A stretch of 64,000 nucleotides of DNA from Blautia sp. An249 (GCF_002159835.1 NZ_NFJL01000002.1:62001-126000), one strand, 5' to 3'; shown: positions 19,701-28,748, counted from the first letter of the stretch. A program made the numbers and translations. Notes: generated by a model from the letters alone, not told the origin.

Positions 19701-21706
19701 CACGCTCCACACTGAATTTTACAGTCCAGCCGGATAATTATACCGATACCGTTGAAGTCAGCGTCGTTTCCGATAATGAAGATGTGGCCACGATTTACCG
19801 TGCCTATGCCAGCTCATCCAACAGTTATGTGCAGGTACAGCCGGTCAATCCGGGAACAGCTACTATTACAGTGACGCTGAAAGTGGGAGAAGAAAAATTT
19901 GAAGATACCGTAGAGTATACATACGCTCCCCTTTATGTGGAAAGCCTGGCCTTTACAAAGCAGGAAGTCAAAGTGCAAAAAGGAAAATCTCTTTATATGT
20001 ATGCCAATACGAATTACCGCTATCAGCCTTCTGCAGCGAAATCCACAACCATTTCCTGGAAGTCTCTGGACACAAGTATCGCTACCGTATCCAGCACGGG
20101 AACTATTAAAGGTGTAAATTACGGGGAGACAGAAGTCCAGGCTATCCTGAATAACGGAACCGTTGTGCCGCTGAAGGTAGTCGTACCGGTAACCTGCACA
20201 GAAATTATCCTGAGCGCAAGCCGTCTGGGATTATACAAGGGAGATTCCGTATCTCTGGAAACTCTGACCGTAGAACCGGCAGGAGCAGACAGAGAGGACA
20301 TTGCATGGACATCCGGCGATGAGAGCGTGGCAGAAATCAGAGGCGGAAGAATTTACGCGGTAGGGGAAGGAACCACAGAGATTCTCGCAGTTTCCGGAAG
20401 CGCCGCCGCGGCCTGCACCGTTACCGTTACCCAGTCAGAGGAAGAAATGAAAGCGGTAGAGGTAATGGACAAAATTGACGCCATCGGAGCAGTCACCCTT
20501 GACAGTAAAGAAGCCATTGAAGCAGCAAGAGCAGCTTACGAAGAATTAAGTAAGCGCGCCCAGTCCTTCGTTACCAACCTGCAGACGTTAATCGATGCGG
20601 AAAATGCATATGACAAACTGGTAGGGGAAGAGCCGATCCGTCAGGTGGAAGAACTGATCGACGCCATCGGAGAAGTAACCCTGGAGAGCAAAGAAGCCAT
20701 CGAAGCGGCAAGAGCAGCTTATGATGATTTAAGCGGAGCAGACAGAAAAGAAGTAGCCAATGCAGAAACTTTATTTGATGCCGAGGCCGCTTATCAGAAA
20801 CTGGTGGATGAGCAGGAAGCTTACGAAGCCTTCCCGGAAATCACCACGAAAGTGCAGGCAGAAGTACAGGATGCCTCTACAGTAAAAGATTCTTACGAAG
20901 TAATCGTATCCTGGGAAGAAGTAGATTATGCTAAGAGCTATCGGATTTACCGGAAAGAGGCAGGAGGCAGCTTCCAGGGCCTGGCCAATGCAGAAGCAGG
21001 AACCGCTTCCTATGTGGATGAAACTGCAGAAGCAGGAACCACCTATTACTATACGGTAAAAGCATTCTGGGAAGAAGACGCCCAGGGAATCAGCACCAAA
21101 TATCCTTCCGATGTTAAGGTGGAAGTTCCGCAGAATGCTTTGGATACTCCGGTGGTAAGCACAAAATCTGTAAACTACTGCACCATTGACGTAACCTGGA
21201 AAAAGGTAACGGGAGCAGAGAAGTACGTGATTTACCGGAAAGAGGCAAAAGTGGGAACCACCTTTAAGTCCATCGCCACAGTGAGCGCAGACACACTGAA
21301 ATACCGCGATGGAAGCGCGAAGATGGGCGTAAACTACTACTACACCGTAAAAGCTTATGCGGGAAGCATTTACAGCGATTACCAGAAGAACGTAACCGGA
21401 AAAGCCGTTCCGTCTTCTCCGACCCTGAAAGCAGCAGGAAGCAGCACAGGAGTGACAGTGACCTGGACAGGTTCCAAAGCAGGAGCCAATAAGTTCGCAG
21501 ACGGCTACCGGGTATTCAGAAAGACAGCCGGAGGAAGCTGGAAAACAGTGGGAACCGTAGGAGCTAATACCAGAAGCTTCAAAGACACCACGGGAACCAG
21601 AGGAACCACCTATTACTACACGGTACGCGCGTATGTAAAACAAAGCGACGGAACCAACCTGTGGGGAACTTATGACGCCGCAGGCGTCAAAGGGACGAAG
21701 AGATAA
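16769..21706 (+). CDS. Giant secreted DUF4430 protein with Big_2 array and shared C-terminal Fn3 pair
   Basis: A 1645-residue protein directly under a cobalamin riboswitch. Parts in order: signal peptide ending near VFAQ, acidic stretch (about 27-95), Ig-like domain (about 105-205), DUF4430 domain (about 208-368; GSGWMYCLNNIFPNVGF), roughly nine Big_2-type Ig repeats (about 440-1220), two helical repeats starting like DAIGEVTLESKEAIEAARAAY (about 1224-1350), and three Fn3-like repeats, the last two being the shared terminal pair ending GVKGTKR. The first half resembles the protein at 6803, so the two are paralogues. The start uses AAGGAGGA at 16753-16760; a longer in-frame start at 16703 would put basic residues before the signal and was rejected. 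Likely a long-stalked surface corrinoid binder. Confidence 0.9.
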   Translation: MKNRWKRYMSILLTAVMAATAVPTAVFAQGEQELNSEILETGEEELQESELDSEEEILLEEEDTEESEELLEEESSEDLEEETEPAEEETSQLQQNKMAVNDLEQEPQAYSEEDGPTLETTLVDQYVQKGAKKTFDVWAKDAEGNKISSSVTLDGKKVSYNWDDDAKTSYTLNFEGMEAGEHTVVVSASANDQTVTLTYTIIYEPAEKGELTGYAAFDIEATTISCGYIVEPVLVPIYDGENAAKALTDLIRENGYDYQITGSIESGFYLSRIVGANAAGTNEATEPLILDAKLNPALESLVTGFNPDGGTEGSLGEFNYTSGSGWMYCLNNIFPNVGFSDSYLADEDVVRTQFTLALGKDIGDSYNGGAGAAEERADKDDLVYLVATVNSSENKETLLENASVRSAYDAANDTILKLDAAQEEVELATTNLQNVLTGEQPVSIRFTEESVEVPNTQSRQLQVVYEPESVEVPVHLTWTSSDPETVSVNKKGVVTAKKAGEAVITVSSEGLKASCTVTVPEVKLESISLNKEEMEMNTGASETLSVSYFPETTTGDRSLTWSSSDPSIVSVEDGTILALSEGEAVITAQAEDKTATCKVTVKTEEIPVESIETDETEISLQVDSTKKITAKAYPENTTEDTTLTLIPLNEDVVTVSSTATLKGVAEGTSGVVLKMGTKAILLQVTVKNIYAESFEFRDTPETLDLGKSKTIYLDFEPVASPADRNDVVWTVSDSDIASLGSTTGNSCKITGKKAGTVTITATLGEISRSFGLTIEERPLEGFTPPSEPVYITKLNSSTSVKFTEVPENTTYSGKYNYEIADPTIAKVSSASSYSPTAYVTGLKEGKTTLTISAADADVEKTVELVVENRVIPVTGISMENEEVYGNKGKSTNISLTLNPSDASYDKNKIVWTSSDPEVVSVSGKGTYASVQYLKKGTADITAVYDGTYKATCHVTVNEYPVKGVAFAEDSYTETSVGSRSTLNFTVQPDNYTDTVEVSVVSDNEDVATIYRAYASSSNSYVQVQPVNPGTATITVTLKVGEEKFEDTVEYTYAPLYVESLAFTKQEVKVQKGKSLYMYANTNYRYQPSAAKSTTISWKSLDTSIATVSSTGTIKGVNYGETEVQAILNNGTVVPLKVVVPVTCTEIILSASRLGLYKGDSVSLETLTVEPAGADREDIAWTSGDESVAEIRGGRIYAVGEGTTEILAVSGSAAAACTVTVTQSEEEMKAVEVMDKIDAIGAVTLDSKEAIEAARAAYEELSKRAQSFVTNLQTLIDAENAYDKLVGEEPIRQVEELIDAIGEVTLESKEAIEAARAAYDDLSGADRKEVANAETLFDAEAAYQKLVDEQEAYEAFPEITTKVQAEVQDASTVKDSYEVIVSWEEVDYAKSYRIYRKEAGGSFQGLANAEAGTASYVDETAEAGTTYYYTVKAFWEEDAQGISTKYPSDVKVEVPQNALDTPVVSTKSVNYCTIDVTWKKVTGAEKYVIYRKEAKVGTTFKSIATVSADTLKYRDGSAKMGVNYYYTVKAYAGSIYSDYQKNVTGKAVPSSPTLKAAGSSTGVTVTWTGSKAGANKFADGYRVFRKTAGGSWKTVGTVGANTRSFKDTTGTRGTTYYYTVRAYVKQSDGTNLWGTYDAAGVKGTKR

Positions 21707-21720
21707 AAGCGTCCCGGACA

Positions 21721-21760
21721 GGGGCTGTCGGGGATGTGTAATCATACACCGCACAGCCCC
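21721..21760 (+). terminator. Hairpin between two giant DUF4430 genes
   Basis: GGGGCTGT (21721-21728) pairs with ACAGCCCC (21753-21760) with further partial pairing inside. No T-tract follows, so it may cause only partial termination, leaving the next gene partly dependent on the upstream riboswitch. Confidence 0.5.
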
Positions 21761-21789
21761 CAAGGTCGAAACAAGAAGGAGGAAAAAGA

Positions 21790-24700
21790 ATGGAGAACAG
21801 AAACAGAACAAGATCCGGATTTCTTTCTATGTGGAAATGGATTTTGCTGACGATGTTGATGTTTTTCGGAGTACTGTCTCTGACCTCAGACGTAAGGGCG
21901 GCTGAGGACGACACGGAGACAGTAACAGTCACAATTGAAAAACTGTCCGTAGACGGGACATATTTGCTGGAGCCGACTCAGATAGAGTACAGCAGCTCGG
22001 TGGAGAGGCTTGGACTTTTACTGGAGCAGGTCTATGGAAGCGGAAATGTTACTTTCAGCGCAACTGCATGGAAACAGCCCTTTATTACCTCTGTGGCAGA
22101 CGCGTCCATGGATGACGGAAGTCTGGACAAAAGCGACTATGGAACCAGTTCCGGCTGGTACTATGCGATTAATTCGGTTCAGGATGTAAACCTGTCCACC
22201 CCGTCCAATACCAAGATAGAAGCAGGAGACGTGGTTCGGCTGATGTACACCACAGACGGCGGCACGGACATCGGGTGGTCAAGTAATAAATTAAAAGTAA
22301 ACAAAGATGCTCTTTTGACCAAGCTGGCAGGGCTGACAGAAGAGCAGAGACAGGGAGAGGCCTATGAAAAAGCTCTCGCGGCAGCAAAAGATCTGGAAAT
22401 CAGCCAGGAAGACGTGGATGCTGCTTTAGAAGGGTTGGAGGAAAGCACCGCAATTTTGGCAGAATCCATAACGATTCAGGATTCCTCCGGTATGGGCAGC
22501 GTTATGAAGGGAATGTCCATTCAGCTTACGGCAAACCTGACTCCCGCAAATTCAACAGAAACCGTTACCTGGTCAACCAACGATCCCAGCATTGCAACCA
22601 TTGATGAAAACGGCAAATTAAAGGGCGTGGAGCTGGGAACGGTTACGGTTACCGCCCAGACCAGCCAGGCGAAAGCGGAAAAGACATTTACCGTAGCGGC
22701 GAAATCAGCCTGGACCCTTTCCATTGAGGTTGCCGGAGAGATCGGAACCTATATTATGGAACCTCAGGAATTTCCTATATATACCAGTATGTCCACGTAT
22801 TATAGCGCCCTCAGGGAAGCATATGGGTATTCCAATATTACCCTGGGATTTGATTCAGGGTATAACTATATTATCAAAGGCATCTACGATGGGGAGAAGT
22901 TTATCAACAACGGTGACAGCGGAACGGATTCTCAGTGGCTGACCTTTGTAAATAATGACAGCACAGTGAAAGCAGTAAGACCGGGAGACGTAGTCCGGCT
23001 GATTTTCAGCACCGACGGGGGAAAAGATATTGGAATACAGTCCGACGGAACACTGGAGGTCAATAAGGATGAACTGCTGGGTTATATGGCAGAGGTAAAA
23101 GATGAGGCTCTGGAAGTGGATCACAGCGATGCCTGGTGGGAATGGATGAACAGTCTGAATACGGTTATACGAAATAACTCCACACAGGACACCGTTGATA
23201 AACAGCTGGAAGCCTTAAAAGCGGCAATGAATCCGATTATTCCGGCAGAAAGTATTTCTCTGGATCCGGAATCCGCGGAGATTATGGCCGGAGAATCTGT
23301 TCAGTTTACGGCCACGGTGGAACCTGAAAACACCACAGATAAAGTAGAATGGTCTGTGGAAGATGGTTCAGTTGCATCTGTTAGTTCCAAAGGTCTCGTA
23401 ACGGGACTGGCAGAAGGAACTACGAAAATAGCCGCAGTGGCAGGAGATGCCAGGGCAGAGGCTATAGTGGAAGTAAAAGAAGTCCCGGCAGTCAGTATTA
23501 CTCTGGAGCCGACCTCTCTTAGCCTTGAGGTTGGAGAAGGGGCAGATTTAACGGCTGTTGTGGAACCGGAAGACAGCACGGATGTTCCGGAGTGGTCCAG
23601 CAGTCAGGAAGACATTGCTTCTGTGGATACAAAGGGACATGTAATCGGCCAGGCCGCAGGAAGCGCAGTAATTACCGTACAGGCAGGAGATGTACAGGCT
23701 GCCTGTGAAGTAGAAGTAAAAGAACGTCAGCCGGCAGAAGAGCCGACCGTATATTTCCGGAGCAATAACGGAGAGATTCAGAACATAGAGGAGGGAGATA
23801 AGTTCACTCTGACGGTTCTGGATGAAGGTAAATTTGTATTAGAAGGAAGCGATGTTAAAGCGCCGTACTGGAAAGCGTCTGTGGATGCAAAAGACGATCA
23901 GGGCTGGGATTATACTCAAATCTGGATTGCCGGCGAGACTGGTGTTTTTAATCCTTATGGGGTACAGGAAGTAAAGGCACAGGTATACGATACCAATCCA
24001 TCCTGGGGAGCGGCAGAGCTTATTAAAGAATTTACCATCTGCACCGTAGCCTCTGACATCGAAGAACTTCAGTTATATGTAGACGGCAGTCAGGTGGATA
24101 AAGAGAATCCGGCTTATCTTTCCGGTTCCCAGAGCAAAACGGTTACCGTAAAAGGAAGAGAAAAAGGAAGCGCAGGATTCGATACAATTCCAACACAGGC
24201 ATTAAGCTTCAGCTCTGACGATTCCGGGTATATTAGTCAGAGCGGCGCGTTCGGGGTAACCGGAGAGTCCTCAATTTATACAGTGAAAATGAAAGATGAT
24301 ACAGCTTCCTCCCAGTTTTTAGCTACAACTCAGAAGGTAGGGGTGGAGAGCATCAAGGTAACTGTTCCCGAAACCTGGGAAATTGACGGCTGGAATGCCC
24401 ATGCCGGCCAGTTCCCCGGAATTACCGAGTGGCTGAACGGATATTCTGTAGAGGTTCTTCCTGAAAATGCCAGCGACCAAACCCTGGTATGGGAGTCCCT
24501 GACCCCGGAAATTGCAGAATTCCAGGATACACATTCCATGGGAATCGTGCCAAAGAAAAACGGCGTTGCCAAATTTGTTGTAAGCAGCAAAGATAATCCG
24601 GAAGCAAAGCAGGAAGTTCAGATTGAATTTACTTATAAATATCCTCTGGAATCTATGGAAATAGATAAGGACGAACTGGAGATTGAACAGTATGAATCCA

Positions 24701-27700
24701 TGGAACTGAACCTGACTCCTACGCCGGAGAATGCAACAGAACAGAGATTTGACTGGTCTTACAGCGAAGATGGAATTGTAAACATAACTGACAGCATTTA
24801 CAGAGAAAGCGCCAGCAGCGTATCAAGTAAACTGATTGTATCCCATAAGCTTTCGGCTTTAAAACCGGGAACTGTGACCGTAACAGGCACTCCGCTGGAT
24901 ACCACCAAAGGATGTAAACCTGTAACCTTTACAGTCACTGTAAAAGAACCGGGAAGCGCAGAAGAGATTGATTATCTGGCAATGACAAAAGAAGATATTC
25001 AGCACGGACTTGATTATCTCCAGAAGCAGAGCCAGAGTCAGTATGGGGATGAATGGAATATCTTCACTATCCTGAGAGCCGGAGGTACGGTCAGTGAAGA
25101 GAACCAGAAGAGTTACTATAACGATGTAGTACAGGTATTAAATTCAGAAACACCTCTGGAGACAACGGATCAGGCACGAATTGTACTGGCTCTTGGAGCT
25201 ATGGGCAAAGACGCTTCAGATATAGGAGGCTATGATCTGATTGAGAAACTGTATAACAGTGATAAGCCTGATGCGCAGGGAGCTAACGGTCCTGTCTTTA
25301 CCTTAATCGCCCTGGATTCCAGAAATTATGAAGTTCCAAAAGATGCAAAATGGAGCAGAGAGAAACTCCTGGATCTGATCTTAGAGTATCAGGCAGATGA
25401 CGGAGGATTTGCTTTAACGAATGATTCCTTACCGCTGGCAGGCGGCATAGATATGACGGGTATGGCGCTTCAGGCACTGGCTCCTTATAATAATGACAAC
25501 TATCCGGAAGTATGCACAGCCTTTAAAGAGGGCCTGGAATTCCTGAAAGAGGCTATTACTGTCAACGGAGGCTATGTTGTCGGAGGATCCGAAAACAGTT
25601 GTTCCGCAGCTCAGGTATTAACAGCTTTAACAGCGGCTGAACTGGATCCTACAGAGACAGAGGGATTCACCTTTGGACGGAAAAACCTGATTACCAATCT
25701 GGACAGCTTCAAAATGGAAAGCGGATATAAGACCTATCAGGCAGACAGCAGCGGAGATACCGGAATGTCCACTTACCAGGTAACTTACGCGCTGGAATCC
25801 TATCTGAGATACGCAGGAGGAGAGAACCGCCTGTATGATCTGACAGATGTGGAAGCAAATCCGGATGCAGATGAGGTGGCGGCAAAAGCAGTAGAAGAGC
25901 AGATCGCAGCCCTGCCGTCTGTGGATAACCTGACCCTGGAAGATAAAGGAGCAGTGGAAGCGGCAAGAGCGGCTTATGAAGAACTGACCGATACCCAGAA
26001 AGCGCTGGTAAGCAATGAAGGCGTACTGCAGGCAGCAGAAGCGAAGATTGCAGCCCTGGAAGAAGAAGCAGCGCAGGCGGAAGCAGATAAGAAAGCAGCT
26101 CAGGCAGTAGAAGAGCAGATCACAGCCCTGCCGTCTGTGGATAACCTGACCCTGGAAGATAAAGGAGCAGTGGAAGCGGCGAGAGCGGCTTATGAAGAAC
26201 TGACCGATACCCAGAAAGCGCTGGTAAGCAATGAAGAGGATCTGACAGCAGCAGAAACCAGAATCGCAGAACTGGAAAAAGAAGCAGCGCAGGCGGAAGC
26301 AGATAAGAAAGCAGCCCAGGCAGTAGAAGAGCAGATCACAGCCCTGCCGTCTGTAGAAGAACTGACACTGGATAACAAAGGAGACGTAGAAAGAGCCAGA
26401 GCGGCCTATGAAGATCTGACAGAGACCCAGAAAGACCTGGTATCCAATGTGGAAACTCTGGAGGCAGCGGAAGCCAGAATGGAAGAGCTGGCTCAGGAAG
26501 CAGAAGACGCAGAAGTAGCTCAGACAGTCATCGACATGATTGACGGACTGGGTGAAATTGAAAGTCTGGAACAGAAGACAGACGTAGAAGCCGCCAGAAA
26601 CGCATATGAAAGTCTGACAGACAGCCAGAAAGACCTGGTAATCAATCTGGAAGTACTGGAGGCAGCAGAAGAACAGATTGCAGCTCTGGAACAGATGGAT
26701 CTGGAAGCAGCCCAGGCAGTGGAAGAACAGATCGCAGCCCTGCCGTCTGTAGAAGAACTGACCCTGGAAGACAAAGAGGCAGTAGAAGCCGCCAGAAACG
26801 CATATGAAAGTCTGACGGAAAGCCAGAAAGAACTGGTAAGTAACCTGGAAGTACTGGAAGCAGCAGAAGCGCAGATCACACAGTTAGAGGAGACAGAAGA
26901 AGCTCTGGCAGTCTTCCAGCAGACCATGCCGGAAGTAACGGCGACAGCAGAAGGCAGCAGCGTTGTGGTAGAATGGAATCCGATTGCAAATGCCGGAAGT
27001 TACCGAATCTACCGGAAAGAAGCGAGAGGAAGCTTTAAAGGCCTGGCAAATGTGGCAGGAGATGTGACCTCTTATGTGGATGAAACCGCAGAAGCAGGAG
27101 TAACCTACTATTACACCGTAAAAGGATTCTGGGAAGAAGACGTACAGGGGGCGTATACCCAGTACCCCACCAATGTAACTGTAAAGATTCCTGTGGACGT
27201 CCTGGTAACTCCTCAGGTAAAGACCCGTTCCGTCAACTATTGCACAGTAGAGGTAACCTGGAACAAGGTGACAGGAGCAGAGAAATATGTGATTTACCGG
27301 AAAGAAGCGAAAGCGGGAACTTCCTTTAAATCCATCGGAACCGTCAGCGCAGGCACTCTGAAATACCGTGACGGAAGCGCGAAGATGGGCGTAAACTACT
27401 ACTACACCGTAAAAGCCTATGCAGGAAGCATTTACAGCGATTACCAGAAAACGGTAACGGGAATGGCGGTACCATCTTCCCCGAACTTAAAGGGAGCAGT
27501 CAGCAGCAGTACGGGAGTAACCGTAAGCTGGTCCGGATCCAAAAAATCCGCCGGCAGCTACGCAGACGGCTATCGAATCTTCCGTAAGACAGCTGGAGGA
27601 AGCTGGAAGACGGTAGGAACCGTGGGAGCGAACACCAGAAGCTTTAAGGATACTACGGGAACAAAAGGAACTACTTATTACTATACAGTACGTGCCTATG

Positions 27701-27771
27701 TAAAACAGAGCAATGGAACGAACCTGTGGGGAACCTATGACGCAGCAGGCGTTTCCGGAGCAAAGAAATAA
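21790..27771 (+). CDS. Giant intrinsic-factor-like protein: two DUF4430 domains plus alpha/alpha-toroid
   Basis: A 1993-residue secreted protein. Parts: signal peptide ending near VRAAE, DUF4430 no. 1 (about 41-163), helical segment, Big_2 (223-303), DUF4430 no. 2 (about 307-413), two Big_2 (488-644), further beta domains to about 1050, an alpha/alpha-toroid of the intrinsic-factor/prenyltransferase type (about 1057-1354; DWLxxQ-like LDYLQKQSQSQYG, DDGGFAL, DMTGMALQALAPY), five helical repeats of about 72 or 66 residues (1366-1700) and three Fn3-like repeats ending GVSGAKK. In intrinsic factor and transcobalamin a toroid and a DUF4430-like domain sandwich cobalamin; both kinds occur here in reverse order. 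It is probably expressed from the riboswitch upstream of 16769. Ribosome-binding site AAGGAGG is clear. Confidence 0.9.
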   Translation: MENRNRTRSGFLSMWKWILLTMLMFFGVLSLTSDVRAAEDDTETVTVTIEKLSVDGTYLLEPTQIEYSSSVERLGLLLEQVYGSGNVTFSATAWKQPFITSVADASMDDGSLDKSDYGTSSGWYYAINSVQDVNLSTPSNTKIEAGDVVRLMYTTDGGTDIGWSSNKLKVNKDALLTKLAGLTEEQRQGEAYEKALAAAKDLEISQEDVDAALEGLEESTAILAESITIQDSSGMGSVMKGMSIQLTANLTPANSTETVTWSTNDPSIATIDENGKLKGVELGTVTVTAQTSQAKAEKTFTVAAKSAWTLSIEVAGEIGTYIMEPQEFPIYTSMSTYYSALREAYGYSNITLGFDSGYNYIIKGIYDGEKFINNGDSGTDSQWLTFVNNDSTVKAVRPGDVVRLIFSTDGGKDIGIQSDGTLEVNKDELLGYMAEVKDEALEVDHSDAWWEWMNSLNTVIRNNSTQDTVDKQLEALKAAMNPIIPAESISLDPESAEIMAGESVQFTATVEPENTTDKVEWSVEDGSVASVSSKGLVTGLAEGTTKIAAVAGDARAEAIVEVKEVPAVSITLEPTSLSLEVGEGADLTAVVEPEDSTDVPEWSSSQEDIASVDTKGHVIGQAAGSAVITVQAGDVQAACEVEVKERQPAEEPTVYFRSNNGEIQNIEEGDKFTLTVLDEGKFVLEGSDVKAPYWKASVDAKDDQGWDYTQIWIAGETGVFNPYGVQEVKAQVYDTNPSWGAAELIKEFTICTVASDIEELQLYVDGSQVDKENPAYLSGSQSKTVTVKGREKGSAGFDTIPTQALSFSSDDSGYISQSGAFGVTGESSIYTVKMKDDTASSQFLATTQKVGVESIKVTVPETWEIDGWNAHAGQFPGITEWLNGYSVEVLPENASDQTLVWESLTPEIAEFQDTHSMGIVPKKNGVAKFVVSSKDNPEAKQEVQIEFTYKYPLESMEIDKDELEIEQYESMELNLTPTPENATEQRFDWSYSEDGIVNITDSIYRESASSVSSKLIVSHKLSALKPGTVTVTGTPLDTTKGCKPVTFTVTVKEPGSAEEIDYLAMTKEDIQHGLDYLQKQSQSQYGDEWNIFTILRAGGTVSEENQKSYYNDVVQVLNSETPLETTDQARIVLALGAMGKDASDIGGYDLIEKLYNSDKPDAQGANGPVFTLIALDSRNYEVPKDAKWSREKLLDLILEYQADDGGFALTNDSLPLAGGIDMTGMALQALAPYNNDNYPEVCTAFKEGLEFLKEAITVNGGYVVGGSENSCSAAQVLTALTAAELDPTETEGFTFGRKNLITNLDSFKMESGYKTYQADSSGDTGMSTYQVTYALESYLRYAGGENRLYDLTDVEANPDADEVAAKAVEEQIAALPSVDNLTLEDKGAVEAARAAYEELTDTQKALVSNEGVLQAAEAKIAALEEEAAQAEADKKAAQAVEEQITALPSVDNLTLEDKGAVEAARAAYEELTDTQKALVSNEEDLTAAETRIAELEKEAAQAEADKKAAQAVEEQITALPSVEELTLDNKGDVERARAAYEDLTETQKDLVSNVETLEAAEARMEELAQEAEDAEVAQTVIDMIDGLGEIESLEQKTDVEAARNAYESLTDSQKDLVINLEVLEAAEEQIAALEQMDLEAAQAVEEQIAALPSVEELTLEDKEAVEAARNAYESLTESQKELVSNLEVLEAAEAQITQLEETEEALAVFQQTMPEVTATAEGSSVVVEWNPIANAGSYRIYRKEARGSFKGLANVAGDVTSYVDETAEAGVTYYYTVKGFWEEDVQGAYTQYPTNVTVKIPVDVLVTPQVKTRSVNYCTVEVTWNKVTGAEKYVIYRKEAKAGTSFKSIGTVSAGTLKYRDGSAKMGVNYYYTVKAYAGSIYSDYQKTVTGMAVPSSPNLKGAVSSSTGVTVSWSGSKKSAGSYADGYRIFRKTAGGSWKTVGTVGANTRSFKDTTGTKGTTYYYTVRAYVKQSNGTNLWGTYDAAGVSGAKK
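25888..26900 (+). repeat. Tandem helical-repeat DNA, five units
   Basis: Units begin at 25888, 26104 and 26320 (216 bp apart), then two shorter diverged units with the last starting near 26716. Each encodes VEEQIAALPSV, then AVEAARAAYEEL and an alanine- and glutamate-rich helix, similar to FIVAR-like stalk modules. The first two units are nearly identical in DNA, so recent duplication is likely. Confidence 0.85.
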
Positions 27772-27793
27772 AAATTAGATTTATAAGACTTAA

Positions 27794-27841
27794 AGCCGCA
27801 GCTTTGCAGATGATTTCCGTCCGCAAAGCTGCGGCTCCTTT
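27794..27841 (+). terminator. Intrinsic terminator of the DUF4430 giants
   Basis: AGCCGCAGCTTTGC (27794-27807) pairs perfectly with GCAAAGCTGCGGCT (27823-27836), followed by CCTTTTT. It lies 22 bases after the stop codon. Confidence 0.9.
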
Positions 27842-27861
27842 TTGGGGATACGACATTATTC

Positions 27862-27890
27862 TTGCATCTTGGCAGGAAAAAGAGTAAAAT
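27862..27890 (+). promoter_or_regulatory. Promoter of the lipoprotein-ECF operon
   Basis: TTGCAT and TAAAAT are separated by exactly 17 bases, just after the preceding terminator and just before the second cobalamin riboswitch. Position and spacing are ideal; the -35 matches consensus at three positions. Confidence 0.65.
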
Positions 27891-27904
27891 AATTGAAAAG
27901 ATAT

Positions 27905-28065
27905 GAATGTGGGACGGCCGCTTTAAGGAGCGATAATAGGGAATCCGGTGAAAATCCGGAACAGTCATCTCTGCTGTAACGTGGACGAAGAAGCGTGATA
28001 CCATTGGATAAAATAATCTGAGAAGGTGCTTTGGAGGGGGAAGCGAAGTCAGAATACCTACCGTA
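27905..28065 (+). ncRNA. Cobalamin riboswitch controlling the lipoprotein-ECF operon
   Basis: The classic sequence is visible: AATAGGGAATCCGGTGAAAA, CTGCTGTAAC, CCATTGG, GAGAAGGTGC and the B12-box AAGTCAGAATACCTACC ending near 28062. It sits between a promoter and a terminator ahead of the transporter genes, the typical arrangement for repressing vitamin B12 uptake. Outer boundaries are approximate. Confidence 0.93.
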
Positions 28066-28066
28066 G

Positions 28067-28101
28067 AAAGACGATTCCTGGAATGAGGGAATGGTCTTTT
28101 T
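28067..28101 (+). terminator. Riboswitch terminator before the transporter operon
   Basis: AAAGACGATTCC pairs with GGAATGGTCTTT with one mismatch, followed by a short T run. It directly follows the B12-box, consistent with vitamin-induced transcription termination. Confidence 0.8.
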
Positions 28102-28139
28102 GTCGTTCCCAAAAATGCGAGAAAAAGGGCGGGTAAATT

Positions 28140-28748
28140 ATGAAAAAGAGAAAAAGATTTCGTATTCTGGCTCTGGCGTTGGTTTGCATTTTTATTTTAA
28201 GCGGATGTCAGGGATACTCCGGATCCGGTGAAGAGGAAACTTATGAAAAAGCAGTCGTCCCCCAGGGGAAACCAAAGCCGCAGGAGCTGGATGAAGACAG
28301 CATCGACAAAGAGAAAGAAGGAACCTGTACCCTGCTTGTGGAGTGCAGTACGATTCTGAAGAATAAAGAGGATCTGACAAAGGGAAAAGAAGAACTGATA
28401 CCGGAGGATGGAATTATTTTTCCGGAGACAGAGGTTACTTTTTATGAGGGTGAATCTGTCTTTGATGTGCTGATGAGAGAACTTCAGAAGAAGAAAATCC
28501 ATATGGAATATAACTTTACACCTATATACCACAGCAATTATATTGAGGGAATCAACAACATTTATGAACTGGACTGCGGAAAGCTTTCCGGCTGGACTTA
28601 CAGTGTCAACGGATGGTTTCCCAGCTACGGATGCAGTCAGTATGCAGTACAGCAGGGGGATGCCATTGAATGGCATTATACCTGTGATTTGGGAAGAGAT
28701 GTGGGAGATGACACCATGAATGGACGAGAAGAGGGGAATGGAGAATGA
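28140..28748 (+). CDS. DUF4430 lipoprotein, predicted corrinoid-binding partner of the ECF transporter
   Basis: A 202-residue lipoprotein: basic start, hydrophobic stretch and lipobox LSGC with Cys23, then a short acidic linker and one DUF4430 domain (about 60-190) including GKLSGWTYSVNGWFPSYG and the WHYTCDLGRDVG end. It is the smallest DUF4430 protein of the window and the only one tethered by lipid to the membrane. It is the first gene after a cobalamin riboswitch and its stop overlaps the start of the EcfT gene by four bases (ATGA), so it is translated together with the transporter. The likely role is handing a corrinoid from the surface giants to the S component. ECF transporters do not usually need such a protein, so this role is inferred. 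Confidence 0.9.
   Translation: MKKRKRFRILALALVCIFILSGCQGYSGSGEEETYEKAVVPQGKPKPQELDEDSIDKEKEGTCTLLVECSTILKNKEDLTKGKEELIPEDGIIFPETEVTFYEGESVFDVLMRELQKKKIHMEYNFTPIYHSNYIEGINNIYELDCGKLSGWTYSVNGWFPSYGCSQYAVQQGDAIEWHYTCDLGRDVGDDTMNGREEGNGE

Noticed and set aside
20771..21811. Minus-strand open frame of 346 codons over the Fn3-like tail of the 16769 gene
   Set aside because: Similar antisense frames recur wherever the shared tail occurs (for example 50920-51570 and 61823-62434), which shows they result from the codon pattern of the repeats and not from genes.
25888..26900. CRISPR-like or mobile repeat
   Set aside because: Units of about 200-216 bp are in frame, encode a helical module and lack spacers, so they are protein repeats.
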